The notes under the pieces were generated by a model. It was not told where the DNA came from. It did no database searches and was given only the letters and a program-made list of their open reading frames with translations. A stretch of 64,000 nucleotides of DNA, taken from Solitalea canadensis DSM 3403. GTDB lineage: Bacteria > Bacteroidota > Bacteroidia > Sphingobacteriales > Sphingobacteriaceae. The stretch is from the NCBI RefSeq assembly GCF_000242635.2, contig NC_017770.1, forward strand, positions 620,001 through 684,000. The letters are read 5' to 3'. The position numbers and the translations under genes are program-made. Below are positions 1 to 8,509 of this stretch, one piece after another (position 1 is the stretch's first letter; the number at the start of each line of letters is the position of its first letter).

Positions 1-24
1 CTGTTTAGTTGAAAAAATGAAAAT

Positions 25-82
25 AATATAAAATAGAAATGCCCCACTGTATGCATACAGTGGGGCATTTCTATTTTATATT
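25..82 (-). terminator. 58-nt perfect palindrome, probable terminator of the AsmA-like gene
   Basis: Every base pairs with its mirror position about the axis 53/54, giving 29 self-complementary positions. The GC-rich part is GCCCCACTGTATG and its complement, flanked by A/T runs. It starts 7 nt past the stop codon of the AsmA-like gene and ends in a T-rich stretch on either strand, as expected for a bidirectional intrinsic terminator. The absence of any spacer at the axis is unusual. Confidence 0.75.
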
Positions 83-89
83 TTAGTTT

Positions 90-2696
90 TTATTTGCTGC
101 CAAAAAGGCCTTTTAACTTATTTTTTACTTCGCTTTTTACTTTTTCAGTAGCCTGTTTTTTAACGGTATCAACTTTTTGTTTTACTTGTTCAGTTGCTTG
201 TTCTTTCAGTTTTGTCACTTCTTCTTTAGCTTTTGTCTCAAGTTCGGCTTTTTTCTCATCTGCCGCTTGCGCTAATACTGATTGTCCGGCTGATTTATCA
301 TTAGCTAGTTGAAGTTTAACGGTTGGCTTGGTAATGCTACCGCCTAAAAGAGCATTTACATTGATGGTTTCCCCAACAGAAACATTAGTACCTGCTTTGC
401 TATTTAAAGATGCAACCAATGAATTTACCGTAGCATTTGCTTGTGAACCTAATAAACTACGAGGAACCTTTAATGCAAGTTTATAATCCATTGATTGATC
501 CAAACCGTTAGAACCTTGAACATTCATTAAGAAATCACCTTTTTTAACATCAAACGGAGAAACTTTCAGACGACCTTCTTCGATACGGAACTTAGCCAAC
601 AGGTTGTTTACTTCCAGTTTTTTCAATTTATCCGTATTTAAGGCCATTGATAATTTATTCATTGGTTCAAATCCTTGAACTATAGCCTGAATAATATTGG
701 TTAATCCTTCTGCATTTATTGAAGAATAAACAGGCATCATATTTTGGTTCAGGTCAGAATTGAACTTAAGATCTGTTGAGAAGGTTCCTGCGGTATATTT
801 TGCAATTGGAGCCAATAATTTAACAGTATTAAAAGTTGAAAAGGCTTTCTGAATGTTCATGTTGTCAATTCCGAAATTGATATCAACCTTAGGTTTCTTT
901 GGATTGGTGGTGGCATAATAACCATTCATTTTTACTTTTCCATCCAACATGTCCATCGACATATCCTTAAAAGTAATTGTTTGGTTTTTTACAAATAATG
1001 CACCGCGGGCATTTTGGATATCCATGTTATCGTACAATACACGGCCAACTTTTGCAGTAAGCGTAAAGTCGATATTGGCAGGGACTTCAATAACACTAAG
1101 TTTAGCTGTATCGTTTTTGGTTTCTACCGTAGCAGGGCCCATTAGTTCATTTACATTCACAAGAGTTGAAGAAACATCAAAAGTTCCTTGTAATGCCTGC
1201 CCTTTTTGGAAGAAATAAGCTAAGTAGTTGTTGATTGATCCGTTTGCTGCAAAATCACTTTCGCCAACTTTTGCTGAAAAATTAGTTAGTGAAATGTTTT
1301 TAGGGTTAAACGTAAGTTTAGCAGATGGAATACTTACTGGTTTTGGAACGTTTGCGCCTGAGTAATTGAAGGCAGAAACAACCATTTGTCCTGCAGCTTT
1401 AAATTCCTCATAACGACCTTTGTCTATAGAAGACTTATGTCCGTTGGCTTGTACATCCGCATCAAGAACACCACTTAGTTTCATGTCTTTTAACGGGAAA
1501 ATAGTAGTCATTTGTTTTAAATCTACTTTTCCTTTTAAAGCCATATCTACATAAGGGTCAGATATAGGCGTTTTTACTAATAAACGACCATCCAAAGGAA
1601 CGGCACCAAATTCTAAATGGAATGAAGGGATATTAACCTGAGTGTGATCAATAACACCGTCAGGGTTGCTGATCGTTGTTTTTACCTGGATATTATTAAT
1701 TGCTGAAGGAAGAGAAGGATATTTGATTTTTCCGTTTTCAACCAACAAATTTACATTAAATGCAGGAAGTGATTTTTCATTATAAATACCTTTTGCAGAA
1801 CCATCCATCGCAAATTTCCCTGAAGCTTCTAAATCTTTAAAGTTGGAAGCATAAATAGCGGGAATTAATGAAAGGAAGTTTTTTAATTCTGATTTTTTGG
1901 CATCAAACTTAAAGTCGATAGCCATATCCGTTTCATTCGGCATTGAAAGGCTACCAACAAATGAAAGCAATAACTCGTTCAACTTGATTTCATTTTCTTT
2001 CAAGGTAAACTTCATTTGCTTCATGTCGATATCGATTGGCAATTTAGCGCTTAGGTTTACTTTGTTCAGATAAGGAATACCTCCGTATTTAACCGTTAAT
2101 TTCTCAATATCAGATTCGGTATCTAATGTGAAATTGTCTTGAGTGAAATCTCCTTTACCAGAGTGGTTTAGATTTTCAAGCGCCATAAAGAAGCCTAAAG
2201 AAGCATCATCATAAACCACCTTACCATTATTAATGCTATATTTTTTCAGAGCAGCTTTAAAGGTAGTAGGTTCTGCCGATGGTGTTGCCGAGCTATCTGG
2301 TTTGGCGATATCCCAGTTCGCTTTACCGCTTTTTAGCACTTTTGCGTAAATGGAAGGTTTATCCAATTCTACAGAACGGATTTCATAGGTTTCACCTTTG
2401 ATTACGCTCATCAGATTTACATTTACCTGTAATTGTTCAATATTTGCAAGGGTATCAGTTGCAAAGCTATCAATACCAATTACAGTTAAATTATTAAGTC
2501 GTAAACCTAAATTTGGGAAAGAGCTTAGTATAGTAAGATCAAAATCTTTAAAATCTACTTTGGCGTTAACATTTTCATTGATAGATGATTTAACCTTAGC
2601 AACGATTTTGTCTTTAAACAGCAATGGAACGCATACTGCAGCCCCAAGCAAAACCACAATGAGTATTGCAATTGTGATAAAAACTTTCTTTAGCAT
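90..2696 (-). CDS. AsmA-family inner membrane protein
   Basis: 868 residues. One N-terminal transmembrane helix (about residues 5-27) is followed by a long beta-rich periplasmic region and an AsmA-like C-terminal half; a lysine/alanine/glutamate-rich, coiled-coil tail occupies about residues 815-868. AsmA/TamB-like proteins are thought to bridge the periplasm and move lipids to the outer membrane. Here that role is inferred from the family, not from any catalytic motif. The gene stands alone, read away from its neighbours, and ends at a strong palindromic terminator. The ATG start gives a typical short cytoplasmic N-terminus before the helix. The basic tail is longer and more repetitive than I would expect for the domain itself and may bind the membrane or a partner. 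Confidence 0.85.
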   Translation of the reverse strand: MLKKVFITIAILIVVLLGAAVCVPLLFKDKIVAKVKSSINENVNAKVDFKDFDLTILSSFPNLGLRLNNLTVIGIDSFATDTLANIEQLQVNVNLMSVIKGETYEIRSVELDKPSIYAKVLKSGKANWDIAKPDSSATPSAEPTTFKAALKKYSINNGKVVYDDASLGFFMALENLNHSGKGDFTQDNFTLDTESDIEKLTVKYGGIPYLNKVNLSAKLPIDIDMKQMKFTLKENEIKLNELLLSFVGSLSMPNETDMAIDFKFDAKKSELKNFLSLIPAIYASNFKDLEASGKFAMDGSAKGIYNEKSLPAFNVNLLVENGKIKYPSLPSAINNIQVKTTISNPDGVIDHTQVNIPSFHLEFGAVPLDGRLLVKTPISDPYVDMALKGKVDLKQMTTIFPLKDMKLSGVLDADVQANGHKSSIDKGRYEEFKAAGQMVVSAFNYSGANVPKPVSIPSAKLTFNPKNISLTNFSAKVGESDFAANGSINNYLAYFFQKGQALQGTFDVSSTLVNVNELMGPATVETKNDTAKLSVIEVPANIDFTLTAKVGRVLYDNMDIQNARGALFVKNQTITFKDMSMDMLDGKVKMNGYYATTNPKKPKVDINFGIDNMNIQKAFSTFNTVKLLAPIAKYTAGTFSTDLKFNSDLNQNMMPVYSSINAEGLTNIIQAIVQGFEPMNKLSMALNTDKLKKLEVNNLLAKFRIEEGRLKVSPFDVKKGDFLMNVQGSNGLDQSMDYKLALKVPRSLLGSQANATVNSLVASLNSKAGTNVSVGETINVNALLGGSITKPTVKLQLANDKSAGQSVLAQAADEKKAELETKAKEEVTKLKEQATEQVKQKVDTVKKQATEKVKSEVKNKLKGLFGSK

Positions 2697-2832
2697 TTTG
2701 GTAATATGGGTTTTGTTTGATTTGATTATAGTTTATTGTTTAAACGAATAATCTGAATAAGAGTTATGCTAAAGACAAAAAAACTGGTAAAATAATAGAT
2801 AGGTTTTTATTGTATTGGTTAAATAAAATAGT

Positions 2833-3051
2833 TTAAACCTTTTGTTGATTCCTGTAAACCACAGAAATAACAGAACCGGCAATGAAAATTATTCCCCCGA
2901 GTATAGGAATCCAACTAATTTCTCTGTGGTCAGGATCATTCATTTCTACGCGCCCAACCTTAAAGTCTTTTTCTTTAGCGATCATACTGAATCCGCTAAA
3001 TGCTAAAATGGTAATACCAATAAGTAGCAATGTTAACCCAAGTGTTCTCAT
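2833..3051 (-). CDS. small two-helix membrane protein of unknown function
   Basis: 72 residues with hydrophobic helices at about residues 4-23 and 47-65, separated by a short charged loop. This resembles the small DUF3185-like or SdpI-like membrane proteins, but I cannot name a family with certainty. Signals for its being real are a clean ATG, the two membrane helices, a basic C-terminal end and isolation between two larger genes without overlap. No function can be assigned. It is transcribed divergently from the peptidase gene that follows. Confidence 0.6.
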   Translation of the reverse strand: MRTLGLTLLLIGITILAFSGFSMIAKEKDFKVGRVEMNDPDHREISWIPILGGIIFIAGSVISVVYRNQQKV

Positions 3052-3158
3052 CGTTTTAAAATATTAGTTCATAATTGTAAATTCAACGTTTTTTGCAAAC
3101 TATCTGACTTTGTAAATGGTTGTTAACTTACTGTTGAGGACTACTGTTACCCTTAAAT

Positions 3159-3932
3159 ATGGAAAAGATTATAGGACTTCTTGGAATTATACTATTGATT
3201 TGTCTTGTTCGAAATTATCTCGGACTCAATAAAAAGACAACAATAAATCCTGATAATGTAAATTTAAGAACAATTCTTGAGGATAATGTTTTGTTTTACA
3301 GTAGATTATCTCCTGATCAAAAGAGGCTGTTTGAAGAAAAAATAAATCAATTTCTTGCTGAAATTCATATTGAAGGTGTGGGAATGGAAATAACTGATAT
3401 GGATAAGGTGCTGGTGGCGGCAAGTGCAGTTATTCCTATTTTTCATTTTGATCATTGGAAATATAAGAACCTGACTAATGTGCTGATTTATCCAGATACG
3501 TTTAATGAACAATTTCAGTATGACAATGCGCAACGGAACATTGCCGGAATGGTGGGTACAGGTTACATGAACGGACAAATGATTCTTTCTCGTCGTGCAT
3601 TGTATGAAGGATTCAAAAATCACCAGGATAAGTCAAATACAGGTATCCATGAGTTTGTGCATTTGCTAGATAAATCAGATGGCGAAACCGATGGTATTCC
3701 TGAGAGTTTATTAGATCATCAGTACACCATTCCATGGCTTACCCTTATGCGCGATGAAATCAGAGAGATCAGAAAAGGATCTTCAGATATCAATCCTTAT
3801 GGAGCAACTAATGATGCGGAGTTTTTTGCTGTCGCATCAGAATATTTCTTTGAACAACCTCAAAAGTTTAAAGAGCATCACCCTGAGTTATATAAACTGA
3901 TGTCCGATATTTTTCAGGTTGATGCTGTATGA
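3159..3932 (+). CDS. MtfA-like zinc peptidase (family M90)
   Basis: 257 residues. A hydrophobic N-terminal helix (about residues 3-18) probably anchors the protein. The zinc motif HEFVH lies at residues 164-168, followed by LLDKSDG, and a conserved acidic segment with NDAEFFAVASEYFFE lies near residues 216-232; both are hallmarks of the M90/MtfA family. In enterobacteria MtfA is an aminopeptidase that binds the Mlc repressor and affects glucose uptake. Mlc is not expected here, so the physiological role is open. The gene is single, facing the convergent SnoaL/esterase pair with an 18-nt gap. Confidence 0.85.
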   Translation: MEKIIGLLGIILLICLVRNYLGLNKKTTINPDNVNLRTILEDNVLFYSRLSPDQKRLFEEKINQFLAEIHIEGVGMEITDMDKVLVAASAVIPIFHFDHWKYKNLTNVLIYPDTFNEQFQYDNAQRNIAGMVGTGYMNGQMILSRRALYEGFKNHQDKSNTGIHEFVHLLDKSDGETDGIPESLLDHQYTIPWLTLMRDEIREIRKGSSDINPYGATNDAEFFAVASEYFFEQPQKFKEHHPELYKLMSDIFQVDAV

Positions 3933-3950
3933 TTTGCTGAATATTAAAAA

Positions 3951-4313
3951 TTATCCATGATATACTCTTGACGCTACTATTTTATCATCACTAATTTCTA
4001 ATACCTCTGCAACTAATAAGTCAGGTTCATTTGCAACTCTTCTTACGTATTCCATAAATACTCGTTCATTATTTGCTGTTAGCGAAGTTGGAGTGTATTG
4101 TAAGGTTGGTAATCTGTCAAAAGCGTCTTTCCACCAGGCTCTTAATGCGTCTTTTCCCTGAACTAGTCCATTGGTTTCAGGATGTCTTATTTTTAGTTTG
4201 GGACTAAAGTGAACGGCTTCGTCATCATATAATGAAAGAAGCTGTTCAAGGTCATGCTCGTTAAATGCGTCAAACCACTTGCCGGCAATTGTTTCTAAAG
4301 AATTGGTTGTCAT
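3951..4313 (-). CDS. SnoaL/NTF2-like small protein
   Basis: 120 residues with the typical opening of the SnoaL-like NTF2 fold: a helix containing WFDAFNEHDLEQLLSLYDDE, then HFSP and a pocket-forming sheet. Members are small polyketide cyclases, isomerases or ligand-binding proteins, so the substrate cannot be read from sequence. The start codon directly abuts the stop codon of the upstream esterase gene (TAA then ATG with no spacer), indicating a two-gene operon with coupled translation. Confidence 0.8.
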   Translation of the reverse strand: MTTNSLETIAGKWFDAFNEHDLEQLLSLYDDEAVHFSPKLKIRHPETNGLVQGKDALRAWWKDAFDRLPTLQYTPTSLTANNERVFMEYVRRVANEPDLLVAEVLEISDDKIVASRVYHG

Positions 4314-5393
4314 TTATTTGAAAAACTTTAGTTGTTTGTTCTCTGCGTTAATAAAGATGATGTAAGGCTTACCTTGTTCATCCTTTTCAAAAGAAAAGAA
4401 TGTTTTCTGCATTTCCTCAATGAAATAATCTTTCTTAGAGCTGGCAAAAAGTTCAAAAGGGGTCTCATTAAATGTGGTTTTAAGGTATAGTTTCCTATCC
4501 TTCTCAAAGATTTCCATTTTAAGAGTGCTATCTGTTGGTGTAGTGTATACTCCTAAATAGGGTTTATAGGCTGTCGGACTTAAATCGATAGCCTTAGGCT
4601 TTTTACAATAACCAAAAGCGATTGCTTCTTGCATTACCTGTGCCAACCCGGACCCATGATTTGCTTTCGGTACTACTCCTGTTTCAATAATTAAGTTTTT
4701 ACATTCTTTACTTTCAATATACTGTTGAAATAGCGACAGGTTTTTAACAGCATCTCGCTCGTATTCTCCAACACCGGCGTATACTTTGGCATTTAGATCA
4801 TTATGGGTGGTAAAGTATTTTTCAGATTCAGAAAGTAAAGTTTTAGCGTAATTCCCCGGAGCTCCTATAAAAACCATGTTAAATAACTCTGGACGGTTAA
4901 ATAGTACATAAGTGGTAAACATTCCTCCTAATGAATAACCGTAAATGGCTTTTTCATTCGTTGTTCGGTAACGTCCGCTTATCCAAGGCATAACTTCTTT
5001 TTCAATAAACTCCAGAAACTTTGGTCCGCCTGTATACGGATTTAAATCCCTGGTTCTTTTGTTCTGCCCTTTTCCATAACCTATTCCAACAATTATAGGT
5101 TCAGTAATAAAATAATCTTGTCGGAGCATGCTAAAGCAATTCATGGCAACAGTCATATTCCAATCTCCATCAGTCATGTATAAAACCGGATATTTATTAG
5201 TTGACGATGAATAATTATCAGGTAAACGAACATAAAGTTTGAAATCATCCGCTACAGCTGCCGAATGGATCATTCGTGTTTCAATGTAAGAAATGCAAAA
5301 AGGGGTTATAGAAGTATCTGGCGATTGAGCAAATGCCAATGAGTGTGTTAATAGATAAATAACACAATTAGATAATAGCTTTTGTAAGTTCAT
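4314..5393 (-). CDS. secreted esterase of the alpha/beta-hydrolase (esterase D / IroE-like) family
   Basis: An upstream in-frame ATG would add 22 residues, but starting at 5393 gives a clean signal peptide (MNLQKLLSNC, hydrophobic core, cleavage near SLAFAQ), so that start is preferred; the protein is then 359 residues. The fold is a putative esterase: strand VLYMTDGDWN, nucleophile elbow GYSLGG, and a histidine in PKANHGSG. A C-terminal domain of about 90 residues looks like the small beta domain often found after this esterase in Bacteroidota. Related enzymes include formylglutathione hydrolase and siderophore esterase, but no siderophore genes are nearby. It is co-transcribed with the SnoaL-like gene. 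Confidence 0.8.
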   Translation of the reverse strand: MNLQKLLSNCVIYLLTHSLAFAQSPDTSITPFCISYIETRMIHSAAVADDFKLYVRLPDNYSSSTNKYPVLYMTDGDWNMTVAMNCFSMLRQDYFITEPIIVGIGYGKGQNKRTRDLNPYTGGPKFLEFIEKEVMPWISGRYRTTNEKAIYGYSLGGMFTTYVLFNRPELFNMVFIGAPGNYAKTLLSESEKYFTTHNDLNAKVYAGVGEYERDAVKNLSLFQQYIESKECKNLIIETGVVPKANHGSGLAQVMQEAIAFGYCKKPKAIDLSPTAYKPYLGVYTTPTDSTLKMEIFEKDRKLYLKTTFNETPFELFASSKKDYFIEEMQKTFFSFEKDEQGKPYIIFINAENKQLKFFK

Positions 5394-5509
5394 AGAAATG
5401 AAGAAATGATGTTTTTTAACTTTAATTAAAAATGCAATTAAAAGATTAAAAAACATCATTACTTCAGTAGTCCGAAGAAAAGATGCGAATCAATAAATAG
5501 CAATGATTA

Positions 5510-5968
5510 TTAAACCACTACAAGGTTATACTCGTTGTAATCATGGCAAATCTGAGTGGCATACTCTTCATCAAAATATAGTTTAGCACCATATTTTGCG
5601 AAAACAGGATATCGTGTTTCCGGACGAGCTTTGTCGAGGAAGTTATATCCCGACAGGAAAAGATCGGCGGCCGATATTTTTACCTTATAGACCCTACGAT
5701 GTTCCGCCTGGTCTAAAATGTCCATTAACTCCGTTCTTTCCAATTTACTTTCCGCTTCAAGTTTTACACGGAAAATCTCATCACCCGCTTTGGGGCGGTT
5801 GGTAAAAATCAAGTCAAAGTTTTTTACATAGCACGATAAGCAAAAGAGGTCATTGTAAATAATTGCCGGACAATTAGGGTCTCCCAATAATTTTACTTGA
5901 AACCCCGATCGTGTAAAAAAATCCACTACGCGCTTATTTCTTCGCTGAATATCAAATTCTGTAATCAT
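5510..5968 (-). CDS. conserved-looking protein of unknown function, 152 aa
   Basis: I do not recognise the family. The protein is soluble, without signal peptide or membrane helix. It starts with a basic stretch (QRRNKR), has a compact central region with two cysteines in LFCLSC and several aromatic residues, and ends in NEYNLVVV. Composition and codon use resemble the neighbours, and a perfect -7 element lies about 75 nt upstream, so it is likely expressed. It sits alone between the esterase operon and the TonB receptor gene. Confidence 0.6.
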   Translation of the reverse strand: MITEFDIQRRNKRVVDFFTRSGFQVKLLGDPNCPAIIYNDLFCLSCYVKNFDLIFTNRPKAGDEIFRVKLEAESKLERTELMDILDQAEHRRVYKVKISAADLFLSGYNFLDKARPETRYPVFAKYGAKLYFDEEYATQICHDYNEYNLVVV

Positions 5969-6043
5969 AACCTGTAACGATCAGGAACTTTTAATTTTAA
6001 ATAACTAAATAACTCATAGATTGAATGCTTTGTTAATTGTATA

Positions 6044-6051
6044 CAAAGGTA
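6044..6051 (-). promoter_or_regulatory. -7 element TACCTTTG for the unknown gene at 5510-5968
   Basis: Read on the minus strand this matches the Bacteroidota consensus TAnnTTTG exactly, with a TTTG about 21 nt further upstream as a possible -33 element. The predicted transcript start is near 6037, leaving a leader of about 70 nt. Confidence 0.5.
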
Positions 6052-6411
6052 CAACCTATAACACAACAGAAACAAATTTGTTTGTCTTGTGATTACATAA
6101 AGAGCCTATACACAAGTTTAGGACCAAATGCTACAATGTTTGAAAAGAAAAAAACAAAACTGAGGAAATTATTTCTTTGGAGGTTGATAATGTTTTGTAA
6201 TTGGTTGAAATAATTGCTGCTGATACTCTAAACGGGTTTTCTATTTAATTGAGATTACTATTGTTATAAAAAACTTGGCTACTATTTGTGTTTTATCAGC
6301 AGTAGTGATTTAGTTTGGTCGGGTATGAGGTGAGAAAGTGGGGGTATTTTTCCCCATATTTAAAGTATGGCCCTTTTTACCTTAGTATACAATTATTGTA
6401 TTAACATATTC

Positions 6412-6419
6412 TACCTTTG
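6412..6419 (+). promoter_or_regulatory. -7 element TACCTTTG for the TonB-dependent receptor gene
   Basis: Exact match to TAnnTTTG, 24 nt upstream of the ATG at 6443. A transcript start near 6426 would leave a leader below 20 nt, typical for this phylum. Confidence 0.55.
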
Positions 6420-6442
6420 TGCCTTCTTAAAACAATCATCTA

Positions 6443-8419
6443 ATGTATTCAAAATATACTTTTTATTCTATTGGTAACATTATTAGAAGTCTGAAGGCGT
6501 ATAATCTGAATAAAGTTATAGGACTACTTCTACTTACGATTCTCTCCTCATCAAACATTTTTGCACAAACTGATACTTCGAAAAACAATTCTCAAATGTT
6601 AAAGGAAGTTACAGTAAACTCCCAACGGAAGAAGATCTATTCGGCCCCAGGAAGAGTTATTTCGGTAATAACAGCTAATGAAATCAAGAATATGCCTGTA
6701 CATACGGTACAAGATCTATTAGAATCAGTTTCTTCTGTTGATATAAGAACGAGGGGCGAAAACGGAGTTCAGGCTGATGTAAGTATACGCGGTGGATCAT
6801 TTGATCAGGTGCTTATCTTATTAAATGGAATAAATGTTACTGATCCGCAAACTGGGCACCATAACCTAAATTTACCAGTTAATCTAGACGACATAGATCG
6901 GATAGAAATATTGCAAGGTCCCGGTACGCGGATTTTAGGACCAAATGCATTTACAGGGGCAGTTAACATTGTTACCGGAGAAAAGAAAACAAAGAAATTA
7001 CAAGCTTCACTTGCTGGAGGGGAGAATGGTTATTTATTAGGTTCAGTGTCTGCATTTTATCATAAAAAAGAACTTTCAATTGGAAGTTCAGCAAATTACA
7101 GTCGCTCCGACGGATATATTCATAATACAGATTTTAATCTGGGAAATTATTTCCTACAGATGCAATATGAAAATGCTAAGGCCGGAAAAGTTAATTTTCA
7201 AGGAGGTTTTCAGAATAAATCTTTTGGTGCTAATAGTTTTTATTCACCTGCTTTTAAAGAACAATATGAGCATACACGAACAATTTTTTCAAGCTTACAG
7301 TGGAATAAAAATTATGAGAAGCTGATTGTGGATGCCTCTTTCTATTGGCGCCGTAATTATGACCGCTATGAGTTGATTAAAAACAGTTCTTTCGGTCGCA
7401 ACTTTCACAGGACGGATGTGCTGGGTGGACAAGCAAAACTTTCTTATTTTTCACAAATTGGAAAAACCACTGTTGGTGTAGATTATAGTAATCAACAAAT
7501 TGTAAGTACAGTTTTAGGAGTTACTTTAAATAATCCTTCTGAGGTGGATTTCGGAAGTGATATATCTCCAATTCCCCAATATGTAAAAGGTGATAATAGA
7601 AATGTGTTGAATACTTTTATTGATCACACGATAATTGTTGGAGCGCTTTCATTATCCGGTGGATTGTTAAACTCATGGAATGAAGATTATGGAAGTCATT
7701 GGCAGGGTGGGGCAGATGCTTCTTACAGGATAACATCAGATTGGCAGGCTTTTGCCGGAATAAACCAATCGATGCGTTTACCAACGTTTACAGATCTCTA
7801 TTATAGAGGACCTGATTATGCTGCTAACAATAACCTTGTCCCTGAAACCGCGCTATCTTATGAAGCTGGGGTAAAATATGATAGATCTAAGTTCGGTGGT
7901 TCATTATCGGTATATCAACGTAACGGTAAAGATATTATTGATTGGATTAAACCACCTGATTCAGTAAAATGGCAAAGCAGTAACATTTCAAAAGTAAACA
8001 CAACCGGATTGGAGCTATCGGTAAATTATAAACCTGCCACCAGCTTCATAAAAAGAGCACAGTTTGAATTAACATGGCAAAAAACCGATAAAGACACGAA
8101 AAATTATACTTCTATGTATGATCTTAGTTTTCTGCGATTTAAATCGGAGTTTATATTAGATCATGCGATAGTTAAAAATCTGATAGCAAGTTGGAGAATC
8201 TCTTATCAGCAAAGAGCAGGAAATTATAAGGATTTTAATACGAAAGCTGTAGTAGATTATAACCCCTTTACCTTATTGGATCTTCGGTTGATGTACACCT
8301 TATCAAATTATGCTGTTTTTGTAGAATCAAGTAATTTATTCAATACTACCTATTATGATTTTGGGAATCTGCAACAGCCCGGACGCTGGATGAAGGCTGG
8401 AGTTAAGTTTCGACTTTAA
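6443..8419 (+). CDS. TonB-dependent outer membrane receptor (BtuB/iron-chelate type)
   Basis: 658 residues. A long basic N-region precedes a signal peptide ending near SNIFAQ (residue 42). The plug domain runs from about 55 to 175 with typical motifs (SVRGG-like VSIRGGSFDQ, VLILLNGINV, IEILQGPG, and NAFTGAVNIVTG), followed by a 22-strand-type barrel ending in an aromatic/leucine C-terminal strand (GVKFRL). It lacks the N-terminal carboxypeptidase-like domain of SusC-type receptors and has no SusD partner, so iron chelates or cobalamin are more likely ligands than glycans. That is inference. No periplasmic binding protein or ABC genes are adjacent. A bidirectional terminator follows. Confidence 0.88.
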   Translation: MYSKYTFYSIGNIIRSLKAYNLNKVIGLLLLTILSSSNIFAQTDTSKNNSQMLKEVTVNSQRKKIYSAPGRVISVITANEIKNMPVHTVQDLLESVSSVDIRTRGENGVQADVSIRGGSFDQVLILLNGINVTDPQTGHHNLNLPVNLDDIDRIEILQGPGTRILGPNAFTGAVNIVTGEKKTKKLQASLAGGENGYLLGSVSAFYHKKELSIGSSANYSRSDGYIHNTDFNLGNYFLQMQYENAKAGKVNFQGGFQNKSFGANSFYSPAFKEQYEHTRTIFSSLQWNKNYEKLIVDASFYWRRNYDRYELIKNSSFGRNFHRTDVLGGQAKLSYFSQIGKTTVGVDYSNQQIVSTVLGVTLNNPSEVDFGSDISPIPQYVKGDNRNVLNTFIDHTIIVGALSLSGGLLNSWNEDYGSHWQGGADASYRITSDWQAFAGINQSMRLPTFTDLYYRGPDYAANNNLVPETALSYEAGVKYDRSKFGGSLSVYQRNGKDIIDWIKPPDSVKWQSSNISKVNTTGLELSVNYKPATSFIKRAQFELTWQKTDKDTKNYTSMYDLSFLRFKSEFILDHAIVKNLIASWRISYQQRAGNYKDFNTKAVVDYNPFTLLDLRLMYTLSNYAVFVESSNLFNTTYYDFGNLQQPGRWMKAGVKFRL

Positions 8420-8449
8420 CGAATAAATAGATGTTGACTTAATAAAAAT

Positions 8450-8480
8450 GAAAATGCTCAGTACTAACCTGAGCATTTTC
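8450..8480. terminator. bidirectional terminator between receptor and norB-like genes
   Basis: Perfect 12-bp stem GAAAATGCTCAG with its complement around a 7-nt loop, A/T-rich on both sides. It lies between the convergent ends of the receptor gene and the NorB-like gene. Confidence 0.8.
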
Positions 8481-8509
8481 GATATATAGTAGTAGTTTGT
8501 GTGTGTCTT

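Larger units (their letters stand above)
5969..6442. other. 474-bp divergent intergenic region
   Basis: No convincing ORF, tRNA or riboswitch is visible. It holds two opposite Bacteroidota-type promoters (6044-6051 on minus, 6412-6419 on plus). A weak inverted pair TGGGG/CCCCA lies at 6339-6356, about 60 nt before the receptor promoter, and a CTTGTG/CACAAG pair lies near 6086-6117. There is no cobalamin-riboswitch-like B12 box before the receptor gene. Confidence 0.6.

Noticed and set aside
949-1218. Antisense frame within the AsmA-like gene, and similar frames in many genes
   Set aside because: These lie opposite clear coding regions, lack family resemblance and have no promoter or start context.
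5969-6442. Cobalamin riboswitch before the BtuB-like receptor gene
   Set aside because: No B12-box-like conserved core or suitable stem set is visible; the promoter sits directly before the gene.
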